Shown: piece after piece, positions 9,543-17,010 of the stretch
Layout of the letters: every line of letters starts with the position of its first letter
How positions within the stretch are numbered: position 1 is the first letter of the stretch
Source: DASWOJ01 sp964242415
GTDB lineage: Bacteria; Pseudomonadota; Alphaproteobacteria; Acetobacterales; Acetobacteraceae
Direction of reading: 5' to 3'
NCBI GenBank assembly: GCA_964242415.1
Contig: CAXTAT010000033.1
Location: forward strand, 1-60,699
DNA length: 60,699 nt
Notes under the pieces: generated by a model
Told to the model about the DNA's origin: nothing
Seen by the model: only the letters and a program-made list of their open reading frames with translations
The model's database searches: none
Program-made: the position numbers and the translations under genes

Positions 9543-11261
9543 TCATCCGTGCAGCAGCGCCAGGATTTGCGGCGTCGGACGGAGCGAGTACATCCGGCAG
9601 CGGCCGAAGCTCTTGGCCATCGCCTGCCACCCCACGTACTCGCAGGCATGGCCGACCGGCGACAACGCATACAGGGCGGCGGCGAACTGCTCCGTGACGT
9701 AGGTCTGGCCGACGGGCGTCACCGCCTCGATCCGCGCCGTGCGGATGACTTCCTTGCCGATGAACTTGTGGCGCCCCGTCACGCGGTCCAGCCCGCGGGC
9801 GGCAGGGCCGACATGGGCGCCCAGCCGCAGCGCGAGCGTCGGCGGCAGCCCGGCGGCGGCCACCCGCTCCGGCGTCATCACGCGCTGCAGCCCGTCGCAG
9901 CAGCGCAGGGCGGGGGCGATCCCGCTCAGCACGACGAAGATGCCGTCGCCGGCGGTCTCCGTGTACTCGACGGCGCCGCCCAGCGTGGCGAGCACGTCCG
10001 CGAACCCGCCGATCACATGGTCAAGGAAGGGGTGGTGCGCCGCCTCCGGGATGGTGCTGAAGCCCTTGACATCGCCGAACACGAAGGCGCGGGCAACGCG
10101 GTCCCGCAGGCCCGGCGGCAGGGGGCTGCCATCGGGCGCCTGCCCTACGCCCAGGCGCATCGTGAGCGGCGCCGTCACCAGGGCGGCGGCGCGCATGGCG
10201 GCCAGGCCACGGGCCTGCTGCCGGGCCATGGCGGCCACCGTCGGCTCGGCGGCATCGCCTTCCAGCGTCACCTCGGACACGCCGGCGGCCCCTGCCAGGA
10301 TGGCTTGCAGCCGCCCGGCCCAGCCAGGGCCATGCCGGCGCGCGACCGCCTCCACGCAGGCCGGCGCGGCGCAGGCGGCGACCAGGCTGGTCTGGGCGCC
10401 CGCGGCGATGAACGCCTCGGCGGCGGCGATGTCGGCTGGCCCGAGGATCGCGCCGTAAGCCAGCACGGGAAGCCCGCCGCCCGGCCGCGCCCGGACCAGG
10501 GCTTGGACCTGACCCTCGACCTGGCCGTGGAATGCCGCAGCGTCGCCGTGCCCCGCTTCCCAGCACACGACGGCGGGGGACGGCAGGGCGGCCAGGATGC
10601 CGGGGTCGCCGACGCCGTGCCCGGACAGCCATTCCAGTTGGCGTCGGGTCGAGGCAAGCTCGTCCAGGTGGACGCCGCCGGCCACGCCCGCGCGCAGGGC
10701 GTCCAGCGCGGCGGGAGCGTCGCCAAGCAGCACGGCCGCCTCGGCGGCCGTGGCAGCCGGCCAGTAGCCCGGTGCGGCGGCCAGGGCGCCATCGCGGGCA
10801 GCGCGCGCCAGCGCCGCGCTCCGCTCCCCGTCGCCCGCGATGCGGTGCAGCGTCGCCGCGTTGATGGCAGGGAAGTAGTCGCCGGTGGCGCGGAACACCG
10901 CCTCATAGGCCACGGCGGCCTCGTGCGCGAGGCGGGCGGTCTCGCCGGGCGGGGCAGCGTAGGCGCGGTCCTTCAGCAGCCGGGCCGCCAGGGCCTGCAG
11001 GTCGGTCCGCAGCGCGGGGTCGGCGGCGGCGTCCAGCGCGCCCGCCTCCCGCAGCGCCTGCAGGCTGGCCTCCGCCTCGCCCGTCGCGCCAGCGCGGGCG
11101 TAGGCCAGCGTCTTGTCGTACTCCAGCCGCAGGTCGCCCGGGTGTTCGTCCAGCCCTTGCCGGGCCAGGTCGATGGCATCCAGGTGCTCTCCCCGGCGCC
11201 GGGCTGCGGTGACGGTGGCGTGCCAGGCAGCCAACTCCCGGACGGGCGTGCCAGCCGTCAT
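9543..11261 (-). CDS. TPR / SLOG-like / class III nucleotide cyclase protein
   Basis: This cytoplasmic protein of 572 residues resembles the TRAF-binding-type TPR proteins that end in a class III cyclase domain. Residues 1-215 are helical TPR-like repeats. About 220-370 is a Rossmann-like section (VLAYGAILGPADIAAAEAF) in the place where relatives carry a SLOG-like nucleotide sensor. The cyclase domain starts near 390 with F-V-F-G-D-V-K-G-F-S, giving the first metal Asp, and E-T-A-G-D-G near 434 gives the second. Glu stands where adenylate cyclases have Lys (x-K-T-x-G-D); guanylate cyclases have Glu there, so cGMP is a reasonable prediction. The I-R-T-A-R-I-E segment keeps the catalytic Arg. 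The gene follows the HD gene by 10 bp. Confidence 0.85.
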   Translation of the reverse strand: MTAGTPVRELAAWHATVTAARRRGEHLDAIDLARQGLDEHPGDLRLEYDKTLAYARAGATGEAEASLQALREAGALDAAADPALRTDLQALAARLLKDRAYAAPPGETARLAHEAAVAYEAVFRATGDYFPAINAATLHRIAGDGERSAALARAARDGALAAAPGYWPAATAAEAAVLLGDAPAALDALRAGVAGGVHLDELASTRRQLEWLSGHGVGDPGILAALPSPAVVCWEAGHGDAAAFHGQVEGQVQALVRARPGGGLPVLAYGAILGPADIAAAEAFIAAGAQTSLVAACAAPACVEAVARRHGPGWAGRLQAILAGAAGVSEVTLEGDAAEPTVAAMARQQARGLAAMRAAALVTAPLTMRLGVGQAPDGSPLPPGLRDRVARAFVFGDVKGFSTIPEAAHHPFLDHVIGGFADVLATLGGAVEYTETAGDGIFVVLSGIAPALRCCDGLQRVMTPERVAAAGLPPTLALRLGAHVGPAARGLDRVTGRHKFIGKEVIRTARIEAVTPVGQTYVTEQFAAALYALSPVGHACEYVGWQAMAKSFGRCRMYSLRPTPQILALLHG

Positions 11262-11271
11262 GCCCCAGCCG

Positions 11272-12078
11272 TCATGCCCCGGCCTGTGCCCGGCAGGCCG
11301 CCGTGATGCGGCGCAGGTTCGGGTCGAAGGCCCGGCCGCCGGGGCTGAGGAAGCCAGGCCCGACGATCCCCTCCAGGAATGCCAGGTTTTCCGCTGGCGT
11401 CAGGGTCCGCCCGAGTTCCCGCCCAAGACGCCCCTGCTGCATCCGGCTCCACCGCCACGTCAGGCCGGCAGTGGACAGCAGGTCGGCGTCGGACAAGGTT
11501 GCGGCCAGGGAGGCCAGGTCCGGCGAGACCGGGTCCAATGAGGGCAGGCAGGGCACCAACGCGCCGCCGGACAGCCCGTGGCGGCAGCCTGGCTCGGTCA
11601 AGAGGATCAACCGGCGCAGGTCGTCGCGGTCGGCCCCTCCGCAGCCGCAGCGCCTGGCAACCGCATCCGCCGACGCGGCCTCGGCCGCGAACCGCGCGCC
11701 GCCGGGCCGGTACAGGTAGTCGTGGCCCAGGCAGGCCGCGAGCAGCAGGGCGCGGCGCCGTGCAGGACGCGGTTGGCCGGACCAGGCGGCCAGATCGGCG
11801 AGCACGGCCGCATTGGTCGCGACCTCCGCATGGTGCAGCGCCGAGTGGTAGGGCAGCCCGCCCCAGCGCGTCACCGCCGCCGCCAGGGCGTGGCAGGTCG
11901 CCGCAAGCGGGTCCGGGCCGAGGCCGAGCGGTTCGAGCAGGCATGTTGCCAGCCCCGCGAGGTCCACCCCACCCCGGCCAACCCACACGCGATATAGCGC
12001 AGCCATGCGCCGCCCCAGTTGCGCAGCGTCGGGCGGCGCCCCGCGACGGAGCAGAAGGGCCGGCACCGGCTCAGCCAC
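11272..12078 (-). CDS. HD-domain phosphohydrolase, cyclic nucleotide phosphodiesterase-like
   Basis: The predicted protein has 268 residues. It shows the class I PDE-like pattern P-Y-H-S-A-L-H-H-A-E-V (about residues 75-85), the HD pair in A-A-C-L-G-H-D-Y-L-Y (about 118) and a late Asp in L-S-D-A-D-L (about 193). Together these are the metal ligands expected of an HD phosphohydrolase. Because the gene lies between a cyclic-nucleotide-binding protein and a nucleotide cyclase, hydrolysis of cAMP or cGMP is the best guess; the family name is inferred from motifs. The GTG start at 12078 lies inside the end of the preceding gene (8-base overlap GTGGCTGA), and TTG 12081 is an alternative. Coupled translation is likely. 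Confidence 0.78.
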   Translation of the reverse strand: MAEPVPALLLRRGAPPDAAQLGRRMAALYRVWVGRGGVDLAGLATCLLEPLGLGPDPLAATCHALAAAVTRWGGLPYHSALHHAEVATNAAVLADLAAWSGQPRPARRRALLLAACLGHDYLYRPGGARFAAEAASADAVARRCGCGGADRDDLRRLILLTEPGCRHGLSGGALVPCLPSLDPVSPDLASLAATLSDADLLSTAGLTWRWSRMQQGRLGRELGRTLTPAENLAFLEGIVGPGFLSPGGRAFDPNLRRITAACRAQAGA

Positions 12079-12517
12079 CAAGGCTGCCCCGGCCGGCCAG
12101 GGCCTCCTCGGCCTCGCGCAGCGCCGCGACGGTCCGTCCCGTCAGGGCAAGCAGGCTTTCGGGGTGCCGCAGCAGAAAGGCGCGAAAGTTCTCATACGGC
12201 AGCGACAGCAGCACGGACGGCTCGACTGCGCGCACGGTGGCGGTCCGCACGCCCCTGGCGAAGAAGGCCAGCTCGCCCAGCAGCGCCCCGCCCCCAAGCC
12301 GGCGCAGCGGCCCGGCCCGGCCGTCCTGCGTCACCTCCAGCATGCCGTCGCACAGCACGAACACGCGGTCCGCACGCTCGCCAAGCTCGACGACCGTCTC
12401 GCCCGCCGCATAGCGTTCCTGCCTCATGCCCGCCGCCAGCGCCGCGCGGGACCGCGCCGGGATGGCAGCCAGCTCCGGCACGGCCGCGAGCGCGTCACAG
12501 CGCTGTTCCAGCGTCAT
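12071..12517 (-). CDS. cyclic nucleotide-binding domain protein (stand-alone)
   Basis: The product has 148 residues, little more than one CNB domain. The phosphate-binding cassette G-E-L-A-F-F-A-R-G-V-R-T-A-T-V-R-A is clear, with the Glu and Arg that contact the ribose and cyclic phosphate. There is no DNA-binding helix, so it is not a regulator of the Crp type. It starts 13 bases after the ABC transporter stop and overlaps the HD gene. A plausible role is to gate the ABC exporter or another partner when cAMP or cGMP is present. The ATG at 12517 is chosen because longer starts would overlap the ABC gene. Confidence 0.85.
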   Translation of the reverse strand: MTLEQRCDALAAVPELAAIPARSRAALAAGMRQERYAAGETVVELGERADRVFVLCDGMLEVTQDGRAGPLRRLGGGALLGELAFFARGVRTATVRAVEPSVLLSLPYENFRAFLLRHPESLLALTGRTVAALREAEEALAGRGSLGG

Positions 12518-12530
12518 GCCGGGGCGCCCA

Positions 12531-15137
12531 TCAGGCCGCCGTGCCGTGCTGCAGCCACTCTTTGAACTCCGGGTTATGGGCCAGGTCGGCCCAGGACGCA
12601 TCGGCGGCGATGGCGCCGTCGCGCACGAACACCAAGCGGGCGCAGCCGCGCGCCAGGTCCATGTCGTGGGTCACCACAACGACCGACCGCGTGCGGGCCT
12701 CGGCCTGCAGCACGCGCACCAGCTCGGCCCGCAGCCTGGGGTGGAAGGCGGATGACGGCTCGTCGAGCACCAGGAACGGCGCCGGGCTGAGCAGCGCGCG
12801 GCCCAGCGCAACAAGCTGCTGCTGCCCGCCCGACAGCCGGCCGCCGCCCCGGCCCACCGGGTAGTCCAGCCCCGCCTCCAGCACGGCCGTATCCACGGGC
12901 GACCCGCGCAGGTGCTCCAGCACCAGCCGGTCCACCTGCTCCAGCCGGCGGACGTTGCTGGGGTCGGGCGCGGCGAACAGCAGGTTCTCGCGCCAGGTGA
13001 GCAGGGGGTTCAGCCGGTCCGCCTCGAATGGGTGGCTGATGCCGGCGACGACCGCCCCGAGCGGCCCCTGCACGTCGGCGCCGGGCACCGGCAGGGCGGC
13101 ACCTTCCAGCTCCTCGATGCGGGCCGACAGGGCGACCGCGACCAGCAGCGGCGCCATCGCGCCGGGCAGCGGCGGCGCAGGCGAGGACAGCGCATCGAGC
13201 GCCGCCATGCGGAGCTGCCAGGTGCCCTCCTCGATCTTCGCCGCGGCGATGCGGTTGTAGTCGCCGGGGCTGCCGGCCTCCGACAGCAGCGGCGCGGTTT
13301 GCCGCACCAGCGCGGCGGCCAGCGCCGCCATCTCGCGCCCGAACGGGGTGGCGGCCAGCGCCCGCACGGCCTCGCGGCTGTGCGCCGAGGTCAGCCGCCG
13401 GGCGACCGCCTCCCCGTCCGCCGCGCAGCCGAGCTGGCCCTCGACCAGCATCTGCCGCGGCGTTCCATGGCCCGGCGCCAGCGCGTGCAGCCGCGTGCCC
13501 AGCGCAGCCTCGGTCGCGTCCCGGAACCCGGCGCGCACCGCCCGCAGGTCGAGGCCCGAGACCGCTGCGGGGTCCGGCACAGCGTCTAGACCCTTCTGCC
13601 GAACCAGGTCCAGCAGGCCCAAGCCGCCCAGCCGCTCGCCAACCGCCGCGAGCGCCGCCGGGTCGGGCGGCATTCCCGCGCCGAACAGGTTGTCGCGCAA
13701 CGGGGCGTCAAACATGATGGGACGCTGCGGCAGGTAAACGAAGGTGGCGTCAGGCCCGGGCGACGCCGGGTGGGTAACGGTGCCCTCCAGCGGGCGCTGC
13801 CGCCCGAGCATGATCCGCACCAGCGTCGATTTCCCCGCCCCGGCAGGCCCCACCACGCCAAACAGGCCACAGGGCGGGACCACGAGGTTCAGGCCCACCG
13901 GGCCGCCCTGCACCGCATGGCTGCCGGCAAAGCGGTAGCGCACCCCGTCCAGCACCACCGCGTCCCCGGCCCGCGGCGCGGCCGGCGCGTCGGGCGGCGC
14001 CTCGTACTGCCGCAGCCGCTCGGCCGACACGTCCGCAACCTGGAACTGGCCGAAAAGCTGCGTCAGGTCGCCGAACTTGTAATACAGTTGCGGCAGGGTG
14101 GAGATCAGCACCACGATCAGCCCGGCGGTGGCGCTGCCCCCATCCGGGCCGCCAGCGCCCCTGAACAGGTCGGTGAACACCACCAGCGACAAGGCGGCGG
14201 CGAAGCCGAAGGCGAAGGTCAGCTTCTGCCCCACCGACATGGCGCTGTTCACGTCGGCGTTCTCCAGCGCCACCCGGTCGCGCACCGCCTGCAGGCGGCC
14301 GAACCGGCTCAGCACGCCGCGCAGCAGCCCCGACACCTGGATCTCCGCAACCCCTTGCAGCGTGTCCTCGAACCCGGCCTTCACCGCCTCGTCGCCCTGC
14401 ACCATGCGGCTGTCCAGGTCGCGTTGCCGGCGCAGGATGGGCGCCGCGGCGGCCAGGCCCAACAGGGAGATGGCGACGCCGACCGCCGCGGCCAGCCAGC
14501 TCTGCGCCACCAGCACCCAGGTCACGGCGACCACCGACAGCGCGGTCGAGACGGCCTGCACCACGATCTGCCGCCGCCCGCCGACGCGCGCCAGGTCTCC
14601 GCCGAGGCGGCTGATGATCTCGGACGGCGCCCGCCGCAGGTAGAAGGCGTCGTCCTGCCGCAGCAGGTTCCGCAGCAGCTCGCGCTCCACGTCGCGGCGG
14701 GCGCGCTGGACCAGGCGGTTGTTGGCCGCAAGCCCTGCGAAGTCCACCGCCGATTGCGCGGCGACCGTGACGGCGTAGGTGGCGAGCAGGAACACGGGCA
14801 GGCTTGCGCCGCAGGGCTGCGGCTCGATCGGGAAGCCGGCCCCGGCCCAGCCGGCGAAGCTGCATTGGCCGTCCACCGGCGTCGCGCCGCGGCTGAGCAC
14901 GACGGTCAGCGAGCGCAGCACTTGCAGCTCGACGAACACCGCGATGGCCGACAGGGCGTTCAGCCCGAGCAGCAGCGCCAACATGCCGCGATAGGGCGGC
15001 GCGAACACGCGCAGCCATTCGTGCAGCGGAAGCGCCGCCGCCGGGTTGCGCGGCGAGGAGGCCGCTATCGGATTGGACGGCAAGCGGGCCGCCGTTGCAT
15101 TGGGCGGCGAGGAAACCGCCGCCGGGCTAGGCGGCAA
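12531..15137 (-). CDS. ABC exporter (permease-ATPase) with large insertion in the ATPase
   Basis: The protein has 868 residues. The N-terminal half (to about 330) is an exporter-type membrane domain with long amphipathic segments such as R-R-D-V-E-R-E-L-L-R-N-L-L. The ATPase has Walker A G-P-A-G-A-G-K-S-T (about 433), a Q-loop V-Y-L-P-Q-R-P (about 469), signature L-S-G-G-Q-Q-Q (about 768), Walker B F-L-V-L-D-E-P and switch V-T-H-D. About 250 extra residues lie between Q-loop and signature, ending in a second R-E-N-L-L-F motif. Similar long ATPases with a D-x-x-R-Y/L-N...E-N-L-L-F segment exist, so the insertion is probably a family trait. It overlaps the radical SAM gene by 11 bases and most likely exports the modified peptide. 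The start is TTG; TTG 15083 is possible. Confidence 0.88.
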   Translation of the reverse strand: MPPSPAAVSSPPNATAARLPSNPIAASSPRNPAAALPLHEWLRVFAPPYRGMLALLLGLNALSAIAVFVELQVLRSLTVVLSRGATPVDGQCSFAGWAGAGFPIEPQPCGASLPVFLLATYAVTVAAQSAVDFAGLAANNRLVQRARRDVERELLRNLLRQDDAFYLRRAPSEIISRLGGDLARVGGRRQIVVQAVSTALSVVAVTWVLVAQSWLAAAVGVAISLLGLAAAAPILRRQRDLDSRMVQGDEAVKAGFEDTLQGVAEIQVSGLLRGVLSRFGRLQAVRDRVALENADVNSAMSVGQKLTFAFGFAAALSLVVFTDLFRGAGGPDGGSATAGLIVVLISTLPQLYYKFGDLTQLFGQFQVADVSAERLRQYEAPPDAPAAPRAGDAVVLDGVRYRFAGSHAVQGGPVGLNLVVPPCGLFGVVGPAGAGKSTLVRIMLGRQRPLEGTVTHPASPGPDATFVYLPQRPIMFDAPLRDNLFGAGMPPDPAALAAVGERLGGLGLLDLVRQKGLDAVPDPAAVSGLDLRAVRAGFRDATEAALGTRLHALAPGHGTPRQMLVEGQLGCAADGEAVARRLTSAHSREAVRALAATPFGREMAALAAALVRQTAPLLSEAGSPGDYNRIAAAKIEEGTWQLRMAALDALSSPAPPLPGAMAPLLVAVALSARIEELEGAALPVPGADVQGPLGAVVAGISHPFEADRLNPLLTWRENLLFAAPDPSNVRRLEQVDRLVLEHLRGSPVDTAVLEAGLDYPVGRGGGRLSGGQQQLVALGRALLSPAPFLVLDEPSSAFHPRLRAELVRVLQAEARTRSVVVVTHDMDLARGCARLVFVRDGAIAADASWADLAHNPEFKEWLQHGTAA

Positions 15138-16335
15138 GGGGGCCAGCCAGCAGCAGGTCGGCGACCGCCATACGGGTCATGCGGCAGTAGTTGGTGGCCG
15201 TGCTGGCAAAAGTGCCGTTCTCCGCCAGCTTGTTGACCGGCTCGCCCCCGCCGCACACGCGGAGGTACGGGCACTGCGCCCGGCACATCGCGACGCCGGC
15301 CTGGATGTCCCGCTGCATCCGGGCCAGCACCGGGCTGCGCAGCAGGTCGGCGAACCCGCCGGCGTGGACGTTGCCGATGATGAAGTCGCCGTAGCGGGCG
15401 TCCGTCTGGCCCAGCAGCTCCGGCGAGTAGGTGGACAGGTTGCCGCGGTGGTCCATGCTCAGGACGGAGAACGGGTCGGTCAGCATATTGCGGCCCATGC
15501 CGGGCGCGGGGCCGGGACCGGGCCATGGCGGGCTGTACACCGCGCCGAACATCTGGTTGATCTCGCGGATGGACCGGACGGCGCCCGCCTGCGCGGCGAT
15601 GGCCCAGAACTCGGCGAGGAACGCCTTGTAGCGGTCGCGCGTGGCCTGCCCGGGCTGCAGGCCGGAGACATGGCCGCCCTCCGTCTCCTCGACGTTGAAG
15701 CCGACGTGCGCGATCCCCTCGGCGGCATAGAAGTCGTGCAGCTCCCGCGCGGCGCCCAGGCTGCCGTCCGACAGCACAGTGATGGCGTGGAACGGGATGC
15801 CCGCCGTCCGCAGCCGTCGGATGCCGGCCAGCGCCCGCGCGAAGGTGCTCTGCCCGGCGCGGCCCAGCCGCTTGGCGTCGTTCAGCCGTTGCGGGCCGTC
15901 GATGCTGACGCCCATCCGCATGTCCGGCTCGCGCAGCAGGTCGCACCAGTCGTCGTTCAGCAGGGTCGCGTTGGTCTGGAAGTGGTGGGTGACAGCGATG
16001 CCGGCCGGCCGGTACCGGTCCATGACCGCCATCGCACGGCGATAGAACGCGACCGGCAGCACCGTCGGCTCGCCCGCGTGCCACACGATGTCCAGGTCGC
16101 GGCCGACCCAGCCGGACGCAAAGGTTTCCGCAAACAGCGCGTGCAGGGTGGCGTCGGACACCGTGTCGCGCACCGAGCGGGACGGAAGGTAGCAGTAACT
16201 ACAGTTTATGTTGCAGAACGGTGTCGGTTGAACAACCAGGAGGTTGATGCGCGGCTTTTGCGGCAGGGTGACAGCTTCGTGAAGCGGCCGGCTGCATAGA
16301 TCGGCCGCGCCGGAGTGGGGTGCTTGGTTCATCAT
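15127..16335 (-). CDS. radical SAM/SPASM peptide maturase (cyclophane-forming type)
   Basis: The predicted enzyme has 402 residues. The radical SAM 4Fe-4S motif CNINCSYC (CxxxCxxC) is near residue 42, followed by F-Q-T-N-A-T-L-L and G-V-S-I-D-G-P, as in SPASM maturases. The C-terminal SPASM cluster region shows C-R-A-Q-C-P-Y, R-V-C-G-G-G and a late Cys near residue 385. Such enzymes install C-C or other crosslinks in ribosomal peptides. The gene is transcribed away from a precursor-like gene at 16516 that ends in W-x-N motifs, which fits enzymes that make three-residue cyclophanes (triceptides). Start ATG 16335 is followed at once by a second ATG; an AGGGA lies about 13 bases upstream. Confidence 0.9.
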   Translation of the reverse strand: MMNQAPHSGAADLCSRPLHEAVTLPQKPRINLLVVQPTPFCNINCSYCYLPSRSVRDTVSDATLHALFAETFASGWVGRDLDIVWHAGEPTVLPVAFYRRAMAVMDRYRPAGIAVTHHFQTNATLLNDDWCDLLREPDMRMGVSIDGPQRLNDAKRLGRAGQSTFARALAGIRRLRTAGIPFHAITVLSDGSLGAARELHDFYAAEGIAHVGFNVEETEGGHVSGLQPGQATRDRYKAFLAEFWAIAAQAGAVRSIREINQMFGAVYSPPWPGPGPAPGMGRNMLTDPFSVLSMDHRGNLSTYSPELLGQTDARYGDFIIGNVHAGGFADLLRSPVLARMQRDIQAGVAMCRAQCPYLRVCGGGEPVNKLAENGTFASTATNYCRMTRMAVADLLLAGPLAA

Positions 16336-16418
16336 GGCTTTGGCTGTTGTCCCTGCCGCTGGAGGGGGTGGTTCTTCTATCTGGCATGTAACGTAGCGGC
16401 GGTGGTACGCCGTGGGTA

Positions 16419-16430
16419 TGAAAGATTTCA
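16419..16430. promoter_or_regulatory. perfect palindrome TGAAAGATTTCA in the divergent promoter
   Basis: The 180-base gap between the radical SAM and precursor genes is less GC-rich than its surroundings and holds a perfect 5-2-5 palindrome, TGAAA-GA-TTTCA. It sits about 84 bases from the radical SAM start and 86 from the precursor start, so a bound regulator could act on both operons. The Crp-like protein encoded at 19466 is the obvious candidate, though the palindrome is not the classical TGTGA-N6-TCACA. Assignment as an operator is an inference. Confidence 0.35.
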
Positions 16431-16515
16431 CTGACATTAACGGGGCGTTGGGGCAGGGTCCGGCTGCCTTTCGAGGCAAACAGCAACCCACAGGACCCCG
16501 CAGAGGAGGAAGCCC

Positions 16516-16989
16516 ATGCCGGTAGTGCAGTCCATGGACGGCAAGTTCTACGACATCCCGGACGACCAGGCGTCGCAGTTCGAGGTGCCGCGCGAGAGGG
16601 TGAAGGAGCTGCTGGAGAAGATGGGCGCGCCTGCTCCCCAGGGTGGTCCCCAGGGTGGTGGCCAGGGCGCACCCGGGCCGATGCAGGAACCGATGCAGCC
16701 GCCCATGCAGGATCGCGCGCCAGGGGGCGCACCGGGCGCCGGGCCGTCCGTGCTGGTCCAGATCTACGGCTCCCCGCAGGCGCCGGCCTATGGCTACGCG
16801 CCGCCCAACGCGCAGAGGATGCAGGGGCAGCCGCCGCCGGGGCAGCAGATGCAGGCCCAGGGAGACCCCGCGCAGGGGGACCCGGCGCAGGGCGGCGACG
16901 GGGAGGTGAACCCGTACTGGTGGTGGCGCAACATCACGTTCTACCGCCCGTGGGGCAACTACTGGCCCAACTACTGGCGCAACTGGTAA
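16516..16989 (+). CDS. candidate RiPP precursor peptide with C-terminal W-x-N core
   Basis: The predicted peptide has 157 residues behind a strong AGAGGAGG ribosome site. Residues 1-40 look like a leader (D-G-K-F-Y-D-I-P-D-D, then charged V-K-E-L-L-E-K-M). The middle is Pro/Gln/Gly-rich with repeats such as Q-G-D-P-A, and a Y-G-x-P-Q-A-P-A-Y-G-Y stretch. The last ~25 residues are highly aromatic and contain four W-x-N units: W-R-N, W-G-N, W-P-N and W-R-N, plus a final W. In triceptides, an aromatic residue at position 1 is linked to the side chain at position 3 by a radical SAM enzyme, so each W-x-N is a candidate crosslink. It heads the rightward operon and faces the radical SAM gene. No similarity search was possible; it could also be an unmodified aromatic-rich protein. 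Confidence 0.8.
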   Translation: MPVVQSMDGKFYDIPDDQASQFEVPRERVKELLEKMGAPAPQGGPQGGGQGAPGPMQEPMQPPMQDRAPGGAPGAGPSVLVQIYGSPQAPAYGYAPPNAQRMQGQPPPGQQMQAQGDPAQGDPAQGGDGEVNPYWWWRNITFYRPWGNYWPNYWRNW

Positions 16990-17010
16990 GCGGACGGGGG
17001 CGCCGCGGCC

